A stretch of 64,000 bases of DNA from Gammaproteobacteria bacterium (GTDB lineage: Bacteria > Pseudomonadota > Gammaproteobacteria > Pseudomonadales > UBA5518). The DNA lies in contig JADKDK010000002.1 of assembly GCA_016718385.1 (NCBI GenBank), positions 1,007,901-1,071,900 on the forward strand, in the 5' to 3' direction. Below are positions 42,988 to 53,334 of this stretch, in pieces. A model generated the notes under the pieces. That model worked only from the letters and a program-made list of their open reading frames with translations, was not told the origin of the DNA and ran no database searches. Made by a program: the position numbers and the translations under genes. Each line of letters begins with the position of its first letter. The stretch's first letter is position 1.

Positions 42988-43768
42988 TGGGCGAGGATTC
43001 ACGCCCCGCCGCGGCGCGGATCTTGCCGATCTCGGTGAGGATCCCGCGCAGGATATTGAGCTCCATCTGGTCCATCCGCACGCGGTTGAACAGTCGGCGC
43101 AGGCGCGTCATCAACTGGCGCGGCGCCGCCGGGTTCAGGAAGCCGATATCGGTCAGCGTCGCGTCGAGGTGCTCGTAGAAGCGCTCCATGCCCTCGACGG
43201 TCGCGAGCGGCTCGTCCCAGGGCGGCGCCGCCAGCGTTCCCTGTTGCGCGAGCGCGGTCATGCGCAGCTCGTAGCACAGCAGCTGCACCGCGGCGGCCAG
43301 GTTGAGCGAGCTGTAGTCGGCGCTGGTCGGCACGTGCACGTGCCAGTGGCACAAGCGCAACTCCTCGTTGCTGAGCCCGGAGTCCTCGCGCCCGAACACC
43401 AGCGCGATCTCCTCGCCGCGTCGCTCCCCGAGACACAGCGGCCCCAGCTCGCGCGGCCCGAGTTGCGGCAGCTGGATGCGCCGCTCGCGCGCGCTGGTGC
43501 CGATCACCAGGCTGCAGTCGGCCACGGCCTCCTCCAGCGAGGCCGTGACCACCGCGGATTCGAGCAGGTCGGCGGCCTGCACCGCGCGGTAGGTGGCCTC
43601 GCGGTGCGGGAATTCGACCGGGGCGGCGAGGTACAGGCGCCGCAACCCCATGTTCTTCATCGCCCGCGCCGCCGCGCCGATGTTGCCCGAGTGCACCGTG
43701 CCCACCAGCACGATGCGCACCCGCGCGAGCAGTTGCCCGATTGCGGCCTCGTCCGTCGTCTCGCTCAT
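42980..43768 (-). CDS. trmJ: tRNA (cytidine/uridine-2'-O)-methyltransferase TrmJ
   Basis: A 262-aa SPOUT methyltransferase that modifies position 32 of certain tRNAs. It has VLVGTVHSGNIGAAARAMKNMGL near the N-terminus. The knotted SAM site has VFGREDSGLSNEELRLCHWHVHVP and SSLNLAAAVQLLCYEL. The C-terminal ~100 residues form the helical dimer extension of TrmJ (MERFYEHLDATLTDIGF). ATG 43768 has AAGGGG upstream; an ATG 15 bases earlier overlaps that site. It is divergent from suhB and upstream of iscR, as in E. coli. Confidence 0.96.
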   Translation of the reverse strand: MSETTDEAAIGQLLARVRIVLVGTVHSGNIGAAARAMKNMGLRRLYLAAPVEFPHREATYRAVQAADLLESAVVTASLEEAVADCSLVIGTSARERRIQLPQLGPRELGPLCLGERRGEEIALVFGREDSGLSNEELRLCHWHVHVPTSADYSSLNLAAAVQLLCYELRMTALAQQGTLAAPPWDEPLATVEGMERFYEHLDATLTDIGFLNPAAPRQLMTRLRRLFNRVRMDQMELNILRGILTEIGKIRAAAGRESSPNS

Positions 43769-43841
43769 TACCGCCCCTTGCATCCCAAAGCGTGCATTTT
43801 GCGCGGCCCGCCCCGTGCTGCAAAGCTCCGGGCAGTCCGGC

Positions 43842-43850
43842 TGCTATACT
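43842..43850 (+). promoter_or_regulatory. Extended -10 promoter of suhB
   Basis: TGCTATACT gives an extended -10 element (TG-N-TATACT) 42 bp before the suhB start. No good -35 lies 17 bp upstream, which is consistent with an extended -10 promoter. It sits in the divergent gap between trmJ and suhB. Confidence 0.5.
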
Positions 43851-43891
43851 CGCGCGCCCTTTTCGGGGTCCGCACAAGGAGATTCCCGCCG

Positions 43892-44716
43892 ATGCATCCC
43901 ATGGTCAACATCGCACTCGCGGCCGCCCGCAAGGCGGGCGAGATCATCGCGCGCGCGGCCGACCGGCTCGACATGATCGAGGTGGGACGCAAGTCCGGCA
44001 ACGATTTCGTGACCGAGATCGACAAGGCCGCCGAGCGCGAGATCATCACCCAGCTGCGCAAGGCCTACCCCGATCACCTGATACTCGCCGAGGAGAGCGG
44101 CGCCTCGGGCGACGCCGCGCGCGCGGGCGGTTACCAGTGGATCATCGATCCGCTGGACGGCACCACCAACTTCATGCGCGGCATCCCGCACTTTGCGGTC
44201 TCGATCGCCTGCGTGCGCGACGGCCGCCTCGAGCACGCCGTGGTCCTCGACCCGGTGCGGCGCGAGGAGTTCACCGCCACGCGCGGCCAGGGCGCCCAGC
44301 GCAACGGCCGGCGCATCCGCGTCAGCACGCGCACCGGGCTGAAGGAAGCCGTGCTGGGCACCGGCATCCCGTTCTGCGAGCCGTCCATCAAGGAGCTCCC
44401 CGCCTACCTGCAGACGCTGGAACAATTCGCCTCGCGCACCGCCGGCATCCGCCGCGCCGGCGCCGCCGCGCTCGACCTCGCCTACGTGGCGGCGGGCCGG
44501 CTCGACGGGTTCTGGGAAATCGGGCTGCGGCCCTGGGACATCGCCGCGGGCGCCCTGCTGGTGCAGGAAGCCGGCGGCCTGATCAGCGACTTCGACGGCG
44601 GCAATGACTGGATGGAGAGCGGGCGCATCGTGGCCGCCAATCCCAAGTGCCTGCGGGCGATGCTGCAGGTGATCCGCCCGGCCCTGGGCAGCGCGGCGGC
44701 GGCCGGACCCGCCTGA
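43892..44716 (+). CDS. suhB: Inositol-1-monophosphatase/antitermination factor SuhB
   Basis: A 274-aa Mg-dependent phosphatase. It begins MHPMVNIALAAARKAGEII, as E. coli SuhB does. The metal site is LAEESGASG and IIDPLDGTTNF, and the third acidic ligand is in RPWDIAAGALLVQEAGG. In enterobacteria SuhB also joins the rRNA antitermination complex; the conserved synteny suggests the same protein. ATG 43892 has AAGGAG ten bases upstream. It is divergent from trmJ and convergent with secF. Confidence 0.95.
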   Translation: MHPMVNIALAAARKAGEIIARAADRLDMIEVGRKSGNDFVTEIDKAAEREIITQLRKAYPDHLILAEESGASGDAARAGGYQWIIDPLDGTTNFMRGIPHFAVSIACVRDGRLEHAVVLDPVRREEFTATRGQGAQRNGRRIRVSTRTGLKEAVLGTGIPFCEPSIKELPAYLQTLEQFASRTAGIRRAGAAALDLAYVAAGRLDGFWEIGLRPWDIAAGALLVQEAGGLISDFDGGNDWMESGRIVAANPKCLRAMLQVIRPALGSAAAAGPA

Positions 44717-44730
44717 TCAGACCCCTGTGG

Positions 44731-44748
44731 GTCGCCATTCATGGCGAC
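44731..44748. repeat. Palindromic repeat, site 5
   Basis: A single GTCGCCATTCATGGCGAC lies 14 bp after the suhB stop codon, between the convergent suhB and secF genes. It borders the G-rich tract that follows. Confidence 0.88.
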
Positions 44749-44764
44749 GGCATTCGGGTGGTGG

Positions 44765-45793
44765 TCACCTGATGGGGGGGCCGCCGGCGCCGGGGGGGGG
44801 GGGGGGGGGGGGGCCGGGGGGGGCGGGGGGGCGCCGGGGGGGGGGGGGCCCCGGGGGCTGCCGACCAGGGGCCTCAGGGGTCCTGGGGGGCCTCTCGTCT
44901 TCCTTCGCCGGCAGCAGCAGGTCCTTGCGGTCCAGCCCGAGCCACAGCGAAAACGCCGAGGCGATGTAGATCGTCGAATAGGAACCGGCGATGATCCCCA
45001 CGAACATGGCCAGCGAGAAACCCTGCAGCTGCGGGCCGCCGGCCACCAGCATCGCGACCACCACCAGCTGTGTCAGCGCCGAGGTCGTGATGGTCCGGCC
45101 CAGCGTCTGGGTCAGCGACACGTTGCACACCGTGAAACGGTCCACCCGGCGCATCTTGCGGAAGTTCTCGCGGACGCGGTCGTAGATCACGATCGTGTCG
45201 TTGATCGAATAGCCGACCAGCGACAGCACCGCTGCCAGCGCCGCGAGGTCGAACTCCCACTGGAAGATCGAGAACAGGCCCACGGTGACCAGCACATCGT
45301 GGAAAATAGCGACGATCGCGCCGGTCGCCATCTTCCATTCGTAGCGCATCGCCACGTAGCCCGCCACCAGCGCCAGCGCGAGCAGCAGCGCGAGGCCACC
45401 CTGGTCGCGCAGCTCGTCGCCGATCTGCGCACCCACGACGTCGGTGCGCTTGAGCGTCGCGACCCCGGCGCCGCCCACGGCGGCCAGCACCTGCTGCCCG
45501 ACCGTTGCACTGTCGCCGGGCGGCAGGCGCACCAGCACGTCGCGCTCGGAGCCGAAATGGACCACGGAGGCGGACTCGAACCCGGCCTGCGCGAGCTGCC
45601 CGCTCACCGTGGCCGTCTGCACTTCCTCGCGAAAGCCGAGCTCCACCACGGTGCCGCCGGTGAAGTCGAGCCCGAGATTGAGCCCCTGCACCGCCAGCGA
45701 GATCAGCCCGGCGAGGCACAGCGCGGCCGAAAGCCCCGCCGTCCACGCGCGCCATTTGAGGAAATCGATGAACTTCGGTTGTTCGTCTTGCAT
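44765..45793 (-). CDS. secF: Protein translocase subunit SecF
   Basis: A six-helix inner-membrane partner of SecD that uses the proton gradient to pull exported proteins out of SecYEG. Motifs are LGLDFTGGTVVELGF in the periplasmic entry and SLVGYSINDTIVIYDRVREN in helix 5. TLGRTITTSALTQLVVVAML and GIIAGSYSTIYIASAFSLWLG follow. The genuine end should be near LLLPAKEDERP (~44890). The remaining ~35 residues, mostly Pro, are translated from the poly-G tract and should be disregarded. A six-C run at plus-strand 44885-44890 is a likely error point: two fewer bases would give a TGA stop there. It starts 13 bp after secD. Confidence 0.93.
   Translation of the reverse strand: MQDEQPKFIDFLKWRAWTAGLSAALCLAGLISLAVQGLNLGLDFTGGTVVELGFREEVQTATVSGQLAQAGFESASVVHFGSERDVLVRLPPGDSATVGQQVLAAVGGAGVATLKRTDVVGAQIGDELRDQGGLALLLALALVAGYVAMRYEWKMATGAIVAIFHDVLVTVGLFSIFQWEFDLAALAAVLSLVGYSINDTIVIYDRVRENFRKMRRVDRFTVCNVSLTQTLGRTITTSALTQLVVVAMLVAGGPQLQGFSLAMFVGIIAGSYSTIYIASAFSLWLGLDRKDLLLPAKEDERPPRTPEAPGRQPPGPPPPRRPPAPPGPPPPPPPGAGGPPIR
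44771..44880. other. Poly-G tract, probable assembly or sequencing artefact
   Basis: About 110 bases that are almost entirely G with scattered C, including one run of 22 G (44792-44813) and several of 5-10 G. Nothing else in the window looks like this. It lies at the end of secF and removes any recognisable stop codon there. Long false G runs are a known result of two-colour short-read chemistry; a real G-quadruplex-forming region is the alternative. Confidence 0.75.
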
Positions 45794-45806
45794 GCGCGGT
45801 ACTTTC

Positions 45807-47669
45807 CTAGATCGAGATCTTCGTGAGGCGACGGCCGCCGTAGACCAGGTTCGCCAGTGCCCGCGTGACCACCACCGCGGTGAACATCGAGGTCATGATG
45901 CCTATCGACAGCGTCACCGCGAACCCGCGCACCGGCCCGGTGCCGATGGCGTAGAGGATCACGCCCACGATCAGGGTCGTGAGGTTGGAGTCCATGATGG
46001 TCAGCCAGGCGCGGTCGTAGCCGGCCCCGATCGCCGAGTGCGGCGGCATGCCGTTCCTCAGTTCCTCGCGGATGCGCGCGTTGATGATGACGTTCGCATC
46101 GACCGCCATGCCCACCGTCAGCACGATGCCGGCGATGCCCGGCAGCGTCAGCGTCGCCGACAGCAGCGACATCGCCGCGACCAGCATCAGCACGTTGCTG
46201 ATCAGCGCCACCACCGCGAACACGCCGAACATGCGGTAGAGCACCAGGGTGGCGATGAACACCAGCGCCGCCCCGATCATCAGCGACTGCACGCCCATGC
46301 GGATGTTGTCGGCGCCGAGCGAGGGCCCCACGGCGCGCTCCTCGACGAAATCGAGCGGTGCCGCCAGCGCGCCGGAACGCAGCAGCAGCGCGAGCTCCGC
46401 GGACTCGGCCGGGCTATCGAGTCCGGTAATGCGGAACTGCACCCCCAGCGCCGACTGGATCGTGGCCAGGCTGATGATCTTCTTCTCGTCGTAGCGTTCC
46501 AGCACCGGGATGTCGAGGCCGTCGGGGCCTTCCTCGTACCCTGTCGTGCGCGTCTTGCGCTCGAGGAACAGCACCGCCATGCGCCGCTTGATGTTGTCGC
46601 GCGTGGCGCGGTTCATCAGCGTGCCGCCCTGGCTGTCGAGGTTGATGTTGACCTGCGGGCGCCCGTTCTCGTCGAAGCTCGACGTGGCACCGGTCACGCG
46701 GTCGCCGCCGATGATCAGGTCGCGCTCGAGCCAGGCGCTGCGCTCGCCCGAGCGCTGGTCGCGGAACTCGAACTGCTCCTTGTCGGCGCCGGAGGCATCC
46801 GGACGCGCCTCGAGGCGGAACTCGAGGTTGGCGGTCTTGCCGAGGATGCGCTTGGCCTCCGCGGTGTCCTGCACCCCGGGCAGCTCCACCACGATGCGGT
46901 TGCGGCCCTGCTTCTGGATCATCGGCTCGGCCACGCCGAGCTCGTTGACGCGGTTGCGCAGCGTGGTGAGGTTCTGGTTGACCGCGTAGTCCTCCATCTC
47001 CTTGATCTGCTGCTCGCCGATCGTGAGGGTGAGCAGGAACTTCCCGTCGCGCTCCTCCATGAGCCGCTGCAGCTCCGGATTCGCGTCCTGGATCACGCCC
47101 ACCGCGGCGGTGCGCGCCTGCTCGTCGGCAAACGATGCCTCGACGCGCGCGTTGTCGACGACCCGCACCAAGCCGCGCACGCGCGCCTCGCGCAGCTTCT
47201 TCTTGATGTCCGTCTCGTAGACGCCGATGCGCTTGGCGACGGCCGCCTGCGTGTCGACCTCCAGCAGGAAGTGCACGCCGCCGCTGAGATCGAGGCCGAG
47301 CTTGAGCGGCGCGCCGCCGATCGCCGCCAGCCACGCAGGCGTAGTGGGCGCCAGGTTCAGCGCCACCACGTAATCGTCGCCCAGTGCGCGCTTGATCGCC
47401 GACTGCGCGCGCAGCTGGTCCTCGATGCTGGCGAGGCGCAGCAGGGCCGACTTGGCGTCGAACTCGCTGCCCGCAACCTCGACCTGCTTGCCGGCGAGCG
47501 CGGCCAGCGCCTTGTCGATCACCGGCTGGCCGATCTCCAGCGCACTGCTGGCGCCCGAGATCTGCACCGCCGGATCCGGCGGATAGAGGTTCGGCAGGGA
47601 GTAGATGGCCGAGGCGACCAGCACGAACGCGACCAGCAGATTCTTCCAGAGGGGATATCGATTCAGCAT
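45807..47669 (-). CDS. secD: Protein translocase subunit SecD
   Basis: A 620-aa inner-membrane component of the SecDF motor. The N-terminus MLNRYPLWKNLLVAFVLVASAIYSLPNLYPPDP is helix 1. The first periplasmic domain contains GLDLSGGVHFLLEVD. The C-terminal five helices have GLPG-like LTLPGIAGIVLTVGMAVDANVIINARIREEL, where the conserved Asp for proton flow lies in VGMAVDAN. It ends with FTAVVVTRALANLVYGGRR. In most relatives yajC precedes secD; here the next gene upstream is purL. Length matches the family. Confidence 0.96.
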   Translation of the reverse strand: MLNRYPLWKNLLVAFVLVASAIYSLPNLYPPDPAVQISGASSALEIGQPVIDKALAALAGKQVEVAGSEFDAKSALLRLASIEDQLRAQSAIKRALGDDYVVALNLAPTTPAWLAAIGGAPLKLGLDLSGGVHFLLEVDTQAAVAKRIGVYETDIKKKLREARVRGLVRVVDNARVEASFADEQARTAAVGVIQDANPELQRLMEERDGKFLLTLTIGEQQIKEMEDYAVNQNLTTLRNRVNELGVAEPMIQKQGRNRIVVELPGVQDTAEAKRILGKTANLEFRLEARPDASGADKEQFEFRDQRSGERSAWLERDLIIGGDRVTGATSSFDENGRPQVNINLDSQGGTLMNRATRDNIKRRMAVLFLERKTRTTGYEEGPDGLDIPVLERYDEKKIISLATIQSALGVQFRITGLDSPAESAELALLLRSGALAAPLDFVEERAVGPSLGADNIRMGVQSLMIGAALVFIATLVLYRMFGVFAVVALISNVLMLVAAMSLLSATLTLPGIAGIVLTVGMAVDANVIINARIREELRNGMPPHSAIGAGYDRAWLTIMDSNLTTLIVGVILYAIGTGPVRGFAVTLSIGIMTSMFTAVVVTRALANLVYGGRRLTKISI

Positions 47670-47774
47670 GCGCGGACAGGGATCCAGTGCGTGGATACGG
47701 AGACCCCGGCGTGTGCCGGGGCCCGAAGGCGCGGGATTATAGCCACCGCAGCGGGTCGCAACAAATGCGCGACC

Positions 47775-50700
47775 TCAGCCCAGCCAGGCGCGCGCGTTGC
47801 GGAACAGGCGCATCCAGCCCCCGTCCTCGCCCCAGCCCGGGGGGCGCCAGGAGTTCTGCACCGTGCGGAACACGCGCTCCGGGTGCGGCATCATGATGGT
47901 CACGCGGCCGTCCGTGGTGGTCACCGCCGCCACCGCCCCCGCCGAGCCGTTCGGGTTCGCCGGGAAGCGCTGCGTCGGGTTGCCGCGGCTGTCGACGTAG
48001 CGCAGCGCCACGCGGGCGTCGCCCTCGAGCCCGGCGAGCGCGCCGGGCAGGAACTCGGCCTGCCCCTCGGCGTGCGCGACCGAGACCGGGATCAGCGATC
48101 CCTCCATGCCGCGGGCCGGACATCATCTGGCAGCCGTTGCACACGCCGAGCGTGAAGGTGTCGCCGCGCGCGAAGAAGCGCTGGAACTGGGTGCGCGCGC
48201 GCTCGTTGAACAGCACCGTCCTGGCCCAGCCGCCGCCGGCGCCGAGCACGTCGCCGTAGGAGAAGCCGCCGCAGGCCGCGATCCCGCTCACCGATGCCAG
48301 GTCGAGCGCGCCCGAGAGCACGTCGCTCATGTGCACGTCGATGGCCTCGAAACCGGCGCGGTCGAAGGCCGCGGCCATCTCGTACTGGCCGTTGACGCCC
48401 TGCTCGCGCAGCACCGCGACGCGCGGGCGCGCACCGGTGGCGATGAACGGCGCCTCGATGCGCTCGCCCGGGTCGTAGGCCAGCCGCGCCGCGAGGCCGG
48501 GATCGTCGGCGTCGAGCAGCGCGTCGTATTCCTCGCGCGCGCAGTCGGGGTTGTCGCGCAACGCCTGCATGCGAAAGCTGAGCTCGGCCCAGGCGCGGTG
48601 CAGCGCGGTGCGCGAATTTTCGTACACCACGCGATCGCCGCGGCGGATGCACACGGCGTCGCCGCGCGCGGGGCGCCCGAGCACGTGCGCGTGAGCCGCC
48701 AGGCCGGCAGCCGCGAAATGCGCCTGCACCGCCGCGAGGTCGGCATCGCGCACCTGCAGCACCGCGCCGAGTTCCTCGCTGAACAGCGCGGCGAGCGCGT
48801 CGCGCCGAGTGCGGCGATGTCGACATCGAGCGCGGCGCGGCCGGCGAAGGCCATCTCGCACAGCGTCACGAACAGGCCGCCGTCGGAGCGGTCGTGATAC
48901 GCGAGCAGCAGCCCGTCGGCGATGCAGCGCTGCACCGCGGCGAAGAAACCGCCGATCAGCGCGGGATCGTCGAGATCCGGCGCGCTGTCGCCGACCTGCT
49001 TGTACACCTGCGCCAGCGCCGAACCCCCGAGGCGGTTGCGAGCGCACCCGAGGTCCACCAGCACCAGCCGTGAAGCGCCCTCGTCGCGACGCAGCTCCGG
49101 CGTCACCGCCAGGCGCACGTCGGTCACCGGCGCGAAGGCCGAGACGATCAGCGACAGCGGTGCGGTCACGGCCTTCGCCTCGCCCGCCTCGCTCCAGCTC
49201 GTTTTCATCGACATCGAATCCTTGCCGACCGGGATCACGATGCCGAGCGCCGGGCACAGCTCCATGCCGACCGCGCGCACGGCGTCGAACAGCGCCTGGT
49301 CCTCGCCCGGGTGTCCGGCCGCGGCCATCCAGTTGGCCGAGAGCTTGACGTCGGACAGGCGCGCGATGGGCGCGGCGGCGAGGTTGGTCAGCGCCTCGCC
49401 CACCGCCATGCGCGCCGAGGCGGGGGCGTCGAGCAGCGCCAGCGGCGTGCGCTCGCCCATCGCCATCGCCTCGCCCGCGCAGGTGTCGAAACTCGTGGTC
49501 GTGATGCCGGCATCGGCCACCGGCACCTGCCACGGGCCGACCATCTGGTCGCGGCTCACCTGCCCGGTGACGCTGCGATCGCCGATCGTCACCAGGAAGC
49601 CCTTGCCCGCCACCGCCGGCAGGCGCAGCACGCGCTCGACGGCGTCCGCGATATCCACATTGCCCAGCGCGAGCGGCACCGTCGCGGGCGCAACGCGCGT
49701 GAACTCGCGGTGCATGCGCGGAGGCTTGCCGAACAGCACCGACAGCGGCAGGTCCACCGGCTGCGCGCCGTTGCGGCCGTCGGCGAGCGCGAGATGGGGC
49801 TCCGCGGTCGCTTCGCCGACCACCGCCCAGGGGCAACGCTCCCGCTCGCAGATCGCGTCAAAGCGCGCGACGTCGTCGGCGCCGATCGCCAGCACGTAGC
49901 GCTCCTGCGCCTCGTTGCACCAGATCTCGAGCGGCGACATGCCGGTGTCGGCGCTGGGGATGCGTTCGAGCGCGATGCGCCCGCCGCAGCCGCCGTCCTT
50001 CACCAGCTCGGGCAGCGCGTTCGACAGGCCGCCCGCGCCCACGTCGTGGATGAAGCGGATCGGGTTGCGCTCACCAAGCTGCCAGCAACGGTCGATCACT
50101 TCCTGGCAGCGGTGCTCGATCTCGGCGTTGTCACGCTGCACCGAGGCGAAATCGAGGTCCTCGTGGCTCGCGCCCGAGGCCATCGAGGACGCCGCGCCGC
50201 CGCCGAGCCCGATCAGCATCGCCGGGCCGCCGAGCACCACCAGGCGCGTGCCCTCGCCCATGCGCCCTTTCGCGACATGCTCTTCGCGGATATTTCCCAT
50301 GCCGCCGGCGATCATGATCGGCTTGTGATAGCCGCGCACTTCGCCGCCGTGCACTTCCTCGAAACTGCGGAAGTAGCCGCAGATCGCGGGGCGGCCGAAC
50401 TCGTTGTTGAACGCCGCGCCGCCGATCGGTCCCTCGAGCATGATCTCGAGCGCCGAGACGATGCGTCCGGGCTTGCCGTGATCGGTCTCCCACGGCTGCT
50501 CGAACTGCGGCACGCGCAGGTTCGACACGCTGAAGCCCACGAGTCCCGCCTTGGGGCGCGCGCCGACGCCGACCGCGCCCTCGTCGCGGATCTCGCCGCC
50601 GCTGCCCGTCGCCGCGCCCGCGAACGGCGCGACCGCGGTCGGGTGGTTGTGCGTCTCGACCTTCATCAGGATGTGCACCGGCTCGGCGTGGTAGCCGAAC

Positions 50701-51548
50701 ACGCGCGTCTCGGGATCGGGAAAGAAGCGGCCCGCCTCGTGGCCGCGGATCACGGCGGCGTTGTCGGAATACGCGCTCAGCACCGCGGGATCGGCGGCCT
50801 GCTGGTGCGTGTTGCGGATCATCCCGAACAGGCTGTGCGACTGCGGCTCGCCGTCGATGGTCCAGCTCGCGTTGAAGATCTTGTGGCGGCAGTGCTCGCT
50901 GTTGGCCTGCGCGAACATCATCAGCTCGACGTCGGTCGGATTGCGCCCGAGCTGGACGAAAGCCGCGCACAGATAATCGATCTCGTCGTCGGCGAGCGCG
51001 AAACCGGACTCGCGATTCGCGCGCTCCAGCGCCGCGCGGCCGCCGCCGAGAATGTCCACCGTGCGCAGCGCGCGCGGCGTCTCGTGCAGGAACAGATTCG
51101 CGGCATCGTCGAGACTCGCGAACACCGACTCCACCATGCGATCGTGCAGCGACGCGGCGATGCGCGCGCGCAACTGCTCCGCAATTGCGCCGTCGCAACT
51201 CACGTAATACGCGATGCCGCGCTCGATGCGCCGCACGCGCGCCAGCCCGCAGTTGTGCGCGATGTCGGTGGCCTTGCTCGACCACGGCGACAGCGTGCCC
51301 GGACGCGGCACGACGAGAAACAATTCGCCCGCGTACTGCTGCGCTTCGCGATGCGGCCCGTAATCGAGCAATTGCTGCAGCATCGCGCGCTCGTCGTCGC
51401 GCACATCGCCGTCGATTGCGTCGATCTCGACGAAATGCATGAAGCGCGCCTGCACTGCGCGCACGTCGCTGGCGATCGACTGCAATTCGCCGAGCAGTCG
51501 GCGCAGACGGAATGGCGAAAGCGCCGAAGCGCCGGCGAGAGTCAGCAT
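47775..51548 (-). pseudogene. purL: Phosphoribosylformylglycinamidine synthase, broken in two places
   Basis: PurL, which makes FGAM in purine synthesis, read from ATG 51548 (MLTLAGASALSPFRLRRLLG). The N-terminal, linker and synthetase domains are intact (GVGARPKAGLVGFSVSNLRV, HDVGAGGLSNALPELVKDGG). At 48802-48803 the frame breaks: a missing base separates DIAALG from DALAALFSEELGAV. The glutaminase domain then continues to LGVCNGCQMMS, keeping the nucleophile Cys. At about 48110 sequence jumps to MEGSLIPVSVAHAEGQ in another frame. About 42 residues expected from E. coli PurL are absent. The end VTIMMPHPERVFRTVQNSW has the catalytic His and Glu. For a normally needed gene this pattern suggests assembly error more than decay. 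Confidence 0.9.
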
Positions 51549-51824
51549 GCCTGTTCCCGGATAATGAAAAAAAGAGTCGATGGTGTGCCGCGAGCGCGGA
51601 ATTCTAGCGTATGCCCCGTCGCGCCCGTTAGCCGCAATTGCGTGCGATTTTGGCACCCACATCCCTGCGATGGCGTACGACACACCGCTAGCGCTCACTA
51701 ACTTCAGGAAATGCGCGACACAACGTGCCGCGAAATCGCGGTAATTTTTGTCGCTCGCACGGGTTCCCATATCGCGAGTGGGCACTAGAATCGACCCCCG
51801 CCAGGTACAGCAAGAGTGTGACCT

Positions 51825-53318
51825 ATGGGGTTCACAACAACTACTGGAACACTGGAAAGCGGGTCATGGCCCATCGCGAACCTCCTGAGAGGTACATTGA
51901 TGGGCGTTCTGTGTGCAGTTCTCGCCGCGTGTCCAAGCGAGACCTATCAGCAGTCGCACTCCGGCCCGCTTCCACGAGATTCCCTTGACGAAGTCCTGGC
52001 GCGCGGCAAGCTGCGCGTCGTCAGCCGGGTCAACCCGGCGACCTTCGTCGTAGACAAGCACGGCCCTTCCGGGATCGAGTTCGAGCTCGCGCGCGCGTTC
52101 GCCGCGCAGATCGGGGTCGAGCTCGAGATGATCCCGGCCGCGAACATCGCCGGGGCCTATGCGGCGCTCGACAGCGGTGCGGCCGACATGGCGGCCTCGG
52201 GCCTGTCTGCGCGTCTTTCCGCCAGTTCCAGCTACTGGTACAGCTCGCCCTACCTCCAGGTGCGCCAGCAGATCGTCTACAGGAGCGGCACGCCACGACC
52301 CGTCTCCATCGCGGACCTGGTGGGCACGCGGGTGATGGTGCTCGCGCAATCGAGCTCGGCCGATGCGCTGGTCGAGGCGCAACGCGCGCATCCCGATCTC
52401 GGCTGGATGGAAGCCACGCGCATCGAGACCTTCGAGCTGCTGCGCAAGATCATGGACGGCGAGATCGACTACGCGATCGTGAAGTCGAACGAATTCCAGA
52501 TGCACGAGGCCTTCCCGGGCCTCGAGATCGCCTTCGAGCTCGAGGAGCGCGAACAACTCTCATGGGCCACGGCCGAGCGCGGGCGCAACGCGCGCCTGCA
52601 CGCCGCGATGCAGAATTTCCTGGCGCGTTACGAGGAGTCGGGAGAGCTGGACCTGCTGCGCGAACGCTTCTTCGGCTACCTGCCCGAGATCAACCGCAAG
52701 GCGCTGACCGCGTTCGCCGAACGCGTCGAGACGCAGCTGCCGCGCTTCGAGAAGATGCTGCGCGAGATCGGCGCCGAGGAAGGCATCGACTGGCGCCTGC
52801 TCGCGGCGATCAGCTACCAGGAATCGCACTGGAACCCGCGCGCGGTGTCCTACACCGGCGTCAAGGGCATGATGATGCTGACGCAGGCGACGGCGCGCGA
52901 AGTCGGCGTGACCGATCGCACCAACATCGAGCAGAGCCTGCGCGGCGGCGCGCGCTATTTCCTGAAGCTGCTCGAGCAGGTGAGCGAGGACATCGCGCCC
53001 TCCGAGCGCGAGCTCTTCGCGCTCGCGGCCTACAACATGGGTCCCGCGCACGTCGAGGACGCGCGCCGCATCGCGGGGATGCGCGGCGCCGATCCGGACA
53101 AGTGGGCTGACGTCGAGCAGCAGCTGCCGTTGCTGACGAAGCGGGCGTGGCATTCGCGCACGCGCCACGGCTACGCGCGCGGTTACGAGACGATGAGCTT
53201 CGTCAGCCGCATCCGCCAGTACCACCGCTTCCTCGAGCACCACGACGAGGAGTCGAACATGTACCAGGTCGCACAGAACGCGCGCGGCTCGTTCGCCCTG
53301 CTCCCCACCCGCTCCTGA
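51825..53318 (+). CDS. mltF: Membrane-bound lytic murein transglycosylase F
   Basis: A 497-aa outer-membrane lipoprotein that cuts peptidoglycan. The leader has a hydrophobic stretch and lipobox VLAAC at residues ~32-36. The first domain is a solute-binding fold (LDEVLARGKLRVVSRVNPATF to LLRERFFGYLPEI, ~50-285). The transglycosylase domain holds AAISYQESHWNPRA with the catalytic Glu. VKGMMMLTQATAREVGV and LAAYNMGPAHVEDARR follow. ATG 51825 gives a complete leader; an ATG at 51900 has a better ribosome site but leaves only ten residues before the Cys. It is divergent from purL, as in other gammaproteobacteria. Confidence 0.95.
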   Translation: MGFTTTTGTLESGSWPIANLLRGTLMGVLCAVLAACPSETYQQSHSGPLPRDSLDEVLARGKLRVVSRVNPATFVVDKHGPSGIEFELARAFAAQIGVELEMIPAANIAGAYAALDSGAADMAASGLSARLSASSSYWYSSPYLQVRQQIVYRSGTPRPVSIADLVGTRVMVLAQSSSADALVEAQRAHPDLGWMEATRIETFELLRKIMDGEIDYAIVKSNEFQMHEAFPGLEIAFELEEREQLSWATAERGRNARLHAAMQNFLARYEESGELDLLRERFFGYLPEINRKALTAFAERVETQLPRFEKMLREIGAEEGIDWRLLAAISYQESHWNPRAVSYTGVKGMMMLTQATAREVGVTDRTNIEQSLRGGARYFLKLLEQVSEDIAPSERELFALAAYNMGPAHVEDARRIAGMRGADPDKWADVEQQLPLLTKRAWHSRTRHGYARGYETMSFVSRIRQYHRFLEHHDEESNMYQVAQNARGSFALLPTRS

Positions 53319-53334
53319 TGTGGGTCTGATGTGG

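Noticed and set aside
45444..48155. Large plus-strand open frame opposite secD/secF
   Set aside because: Low-complexity, no family features; secD and secF motifs on the other strand are unambiguous.
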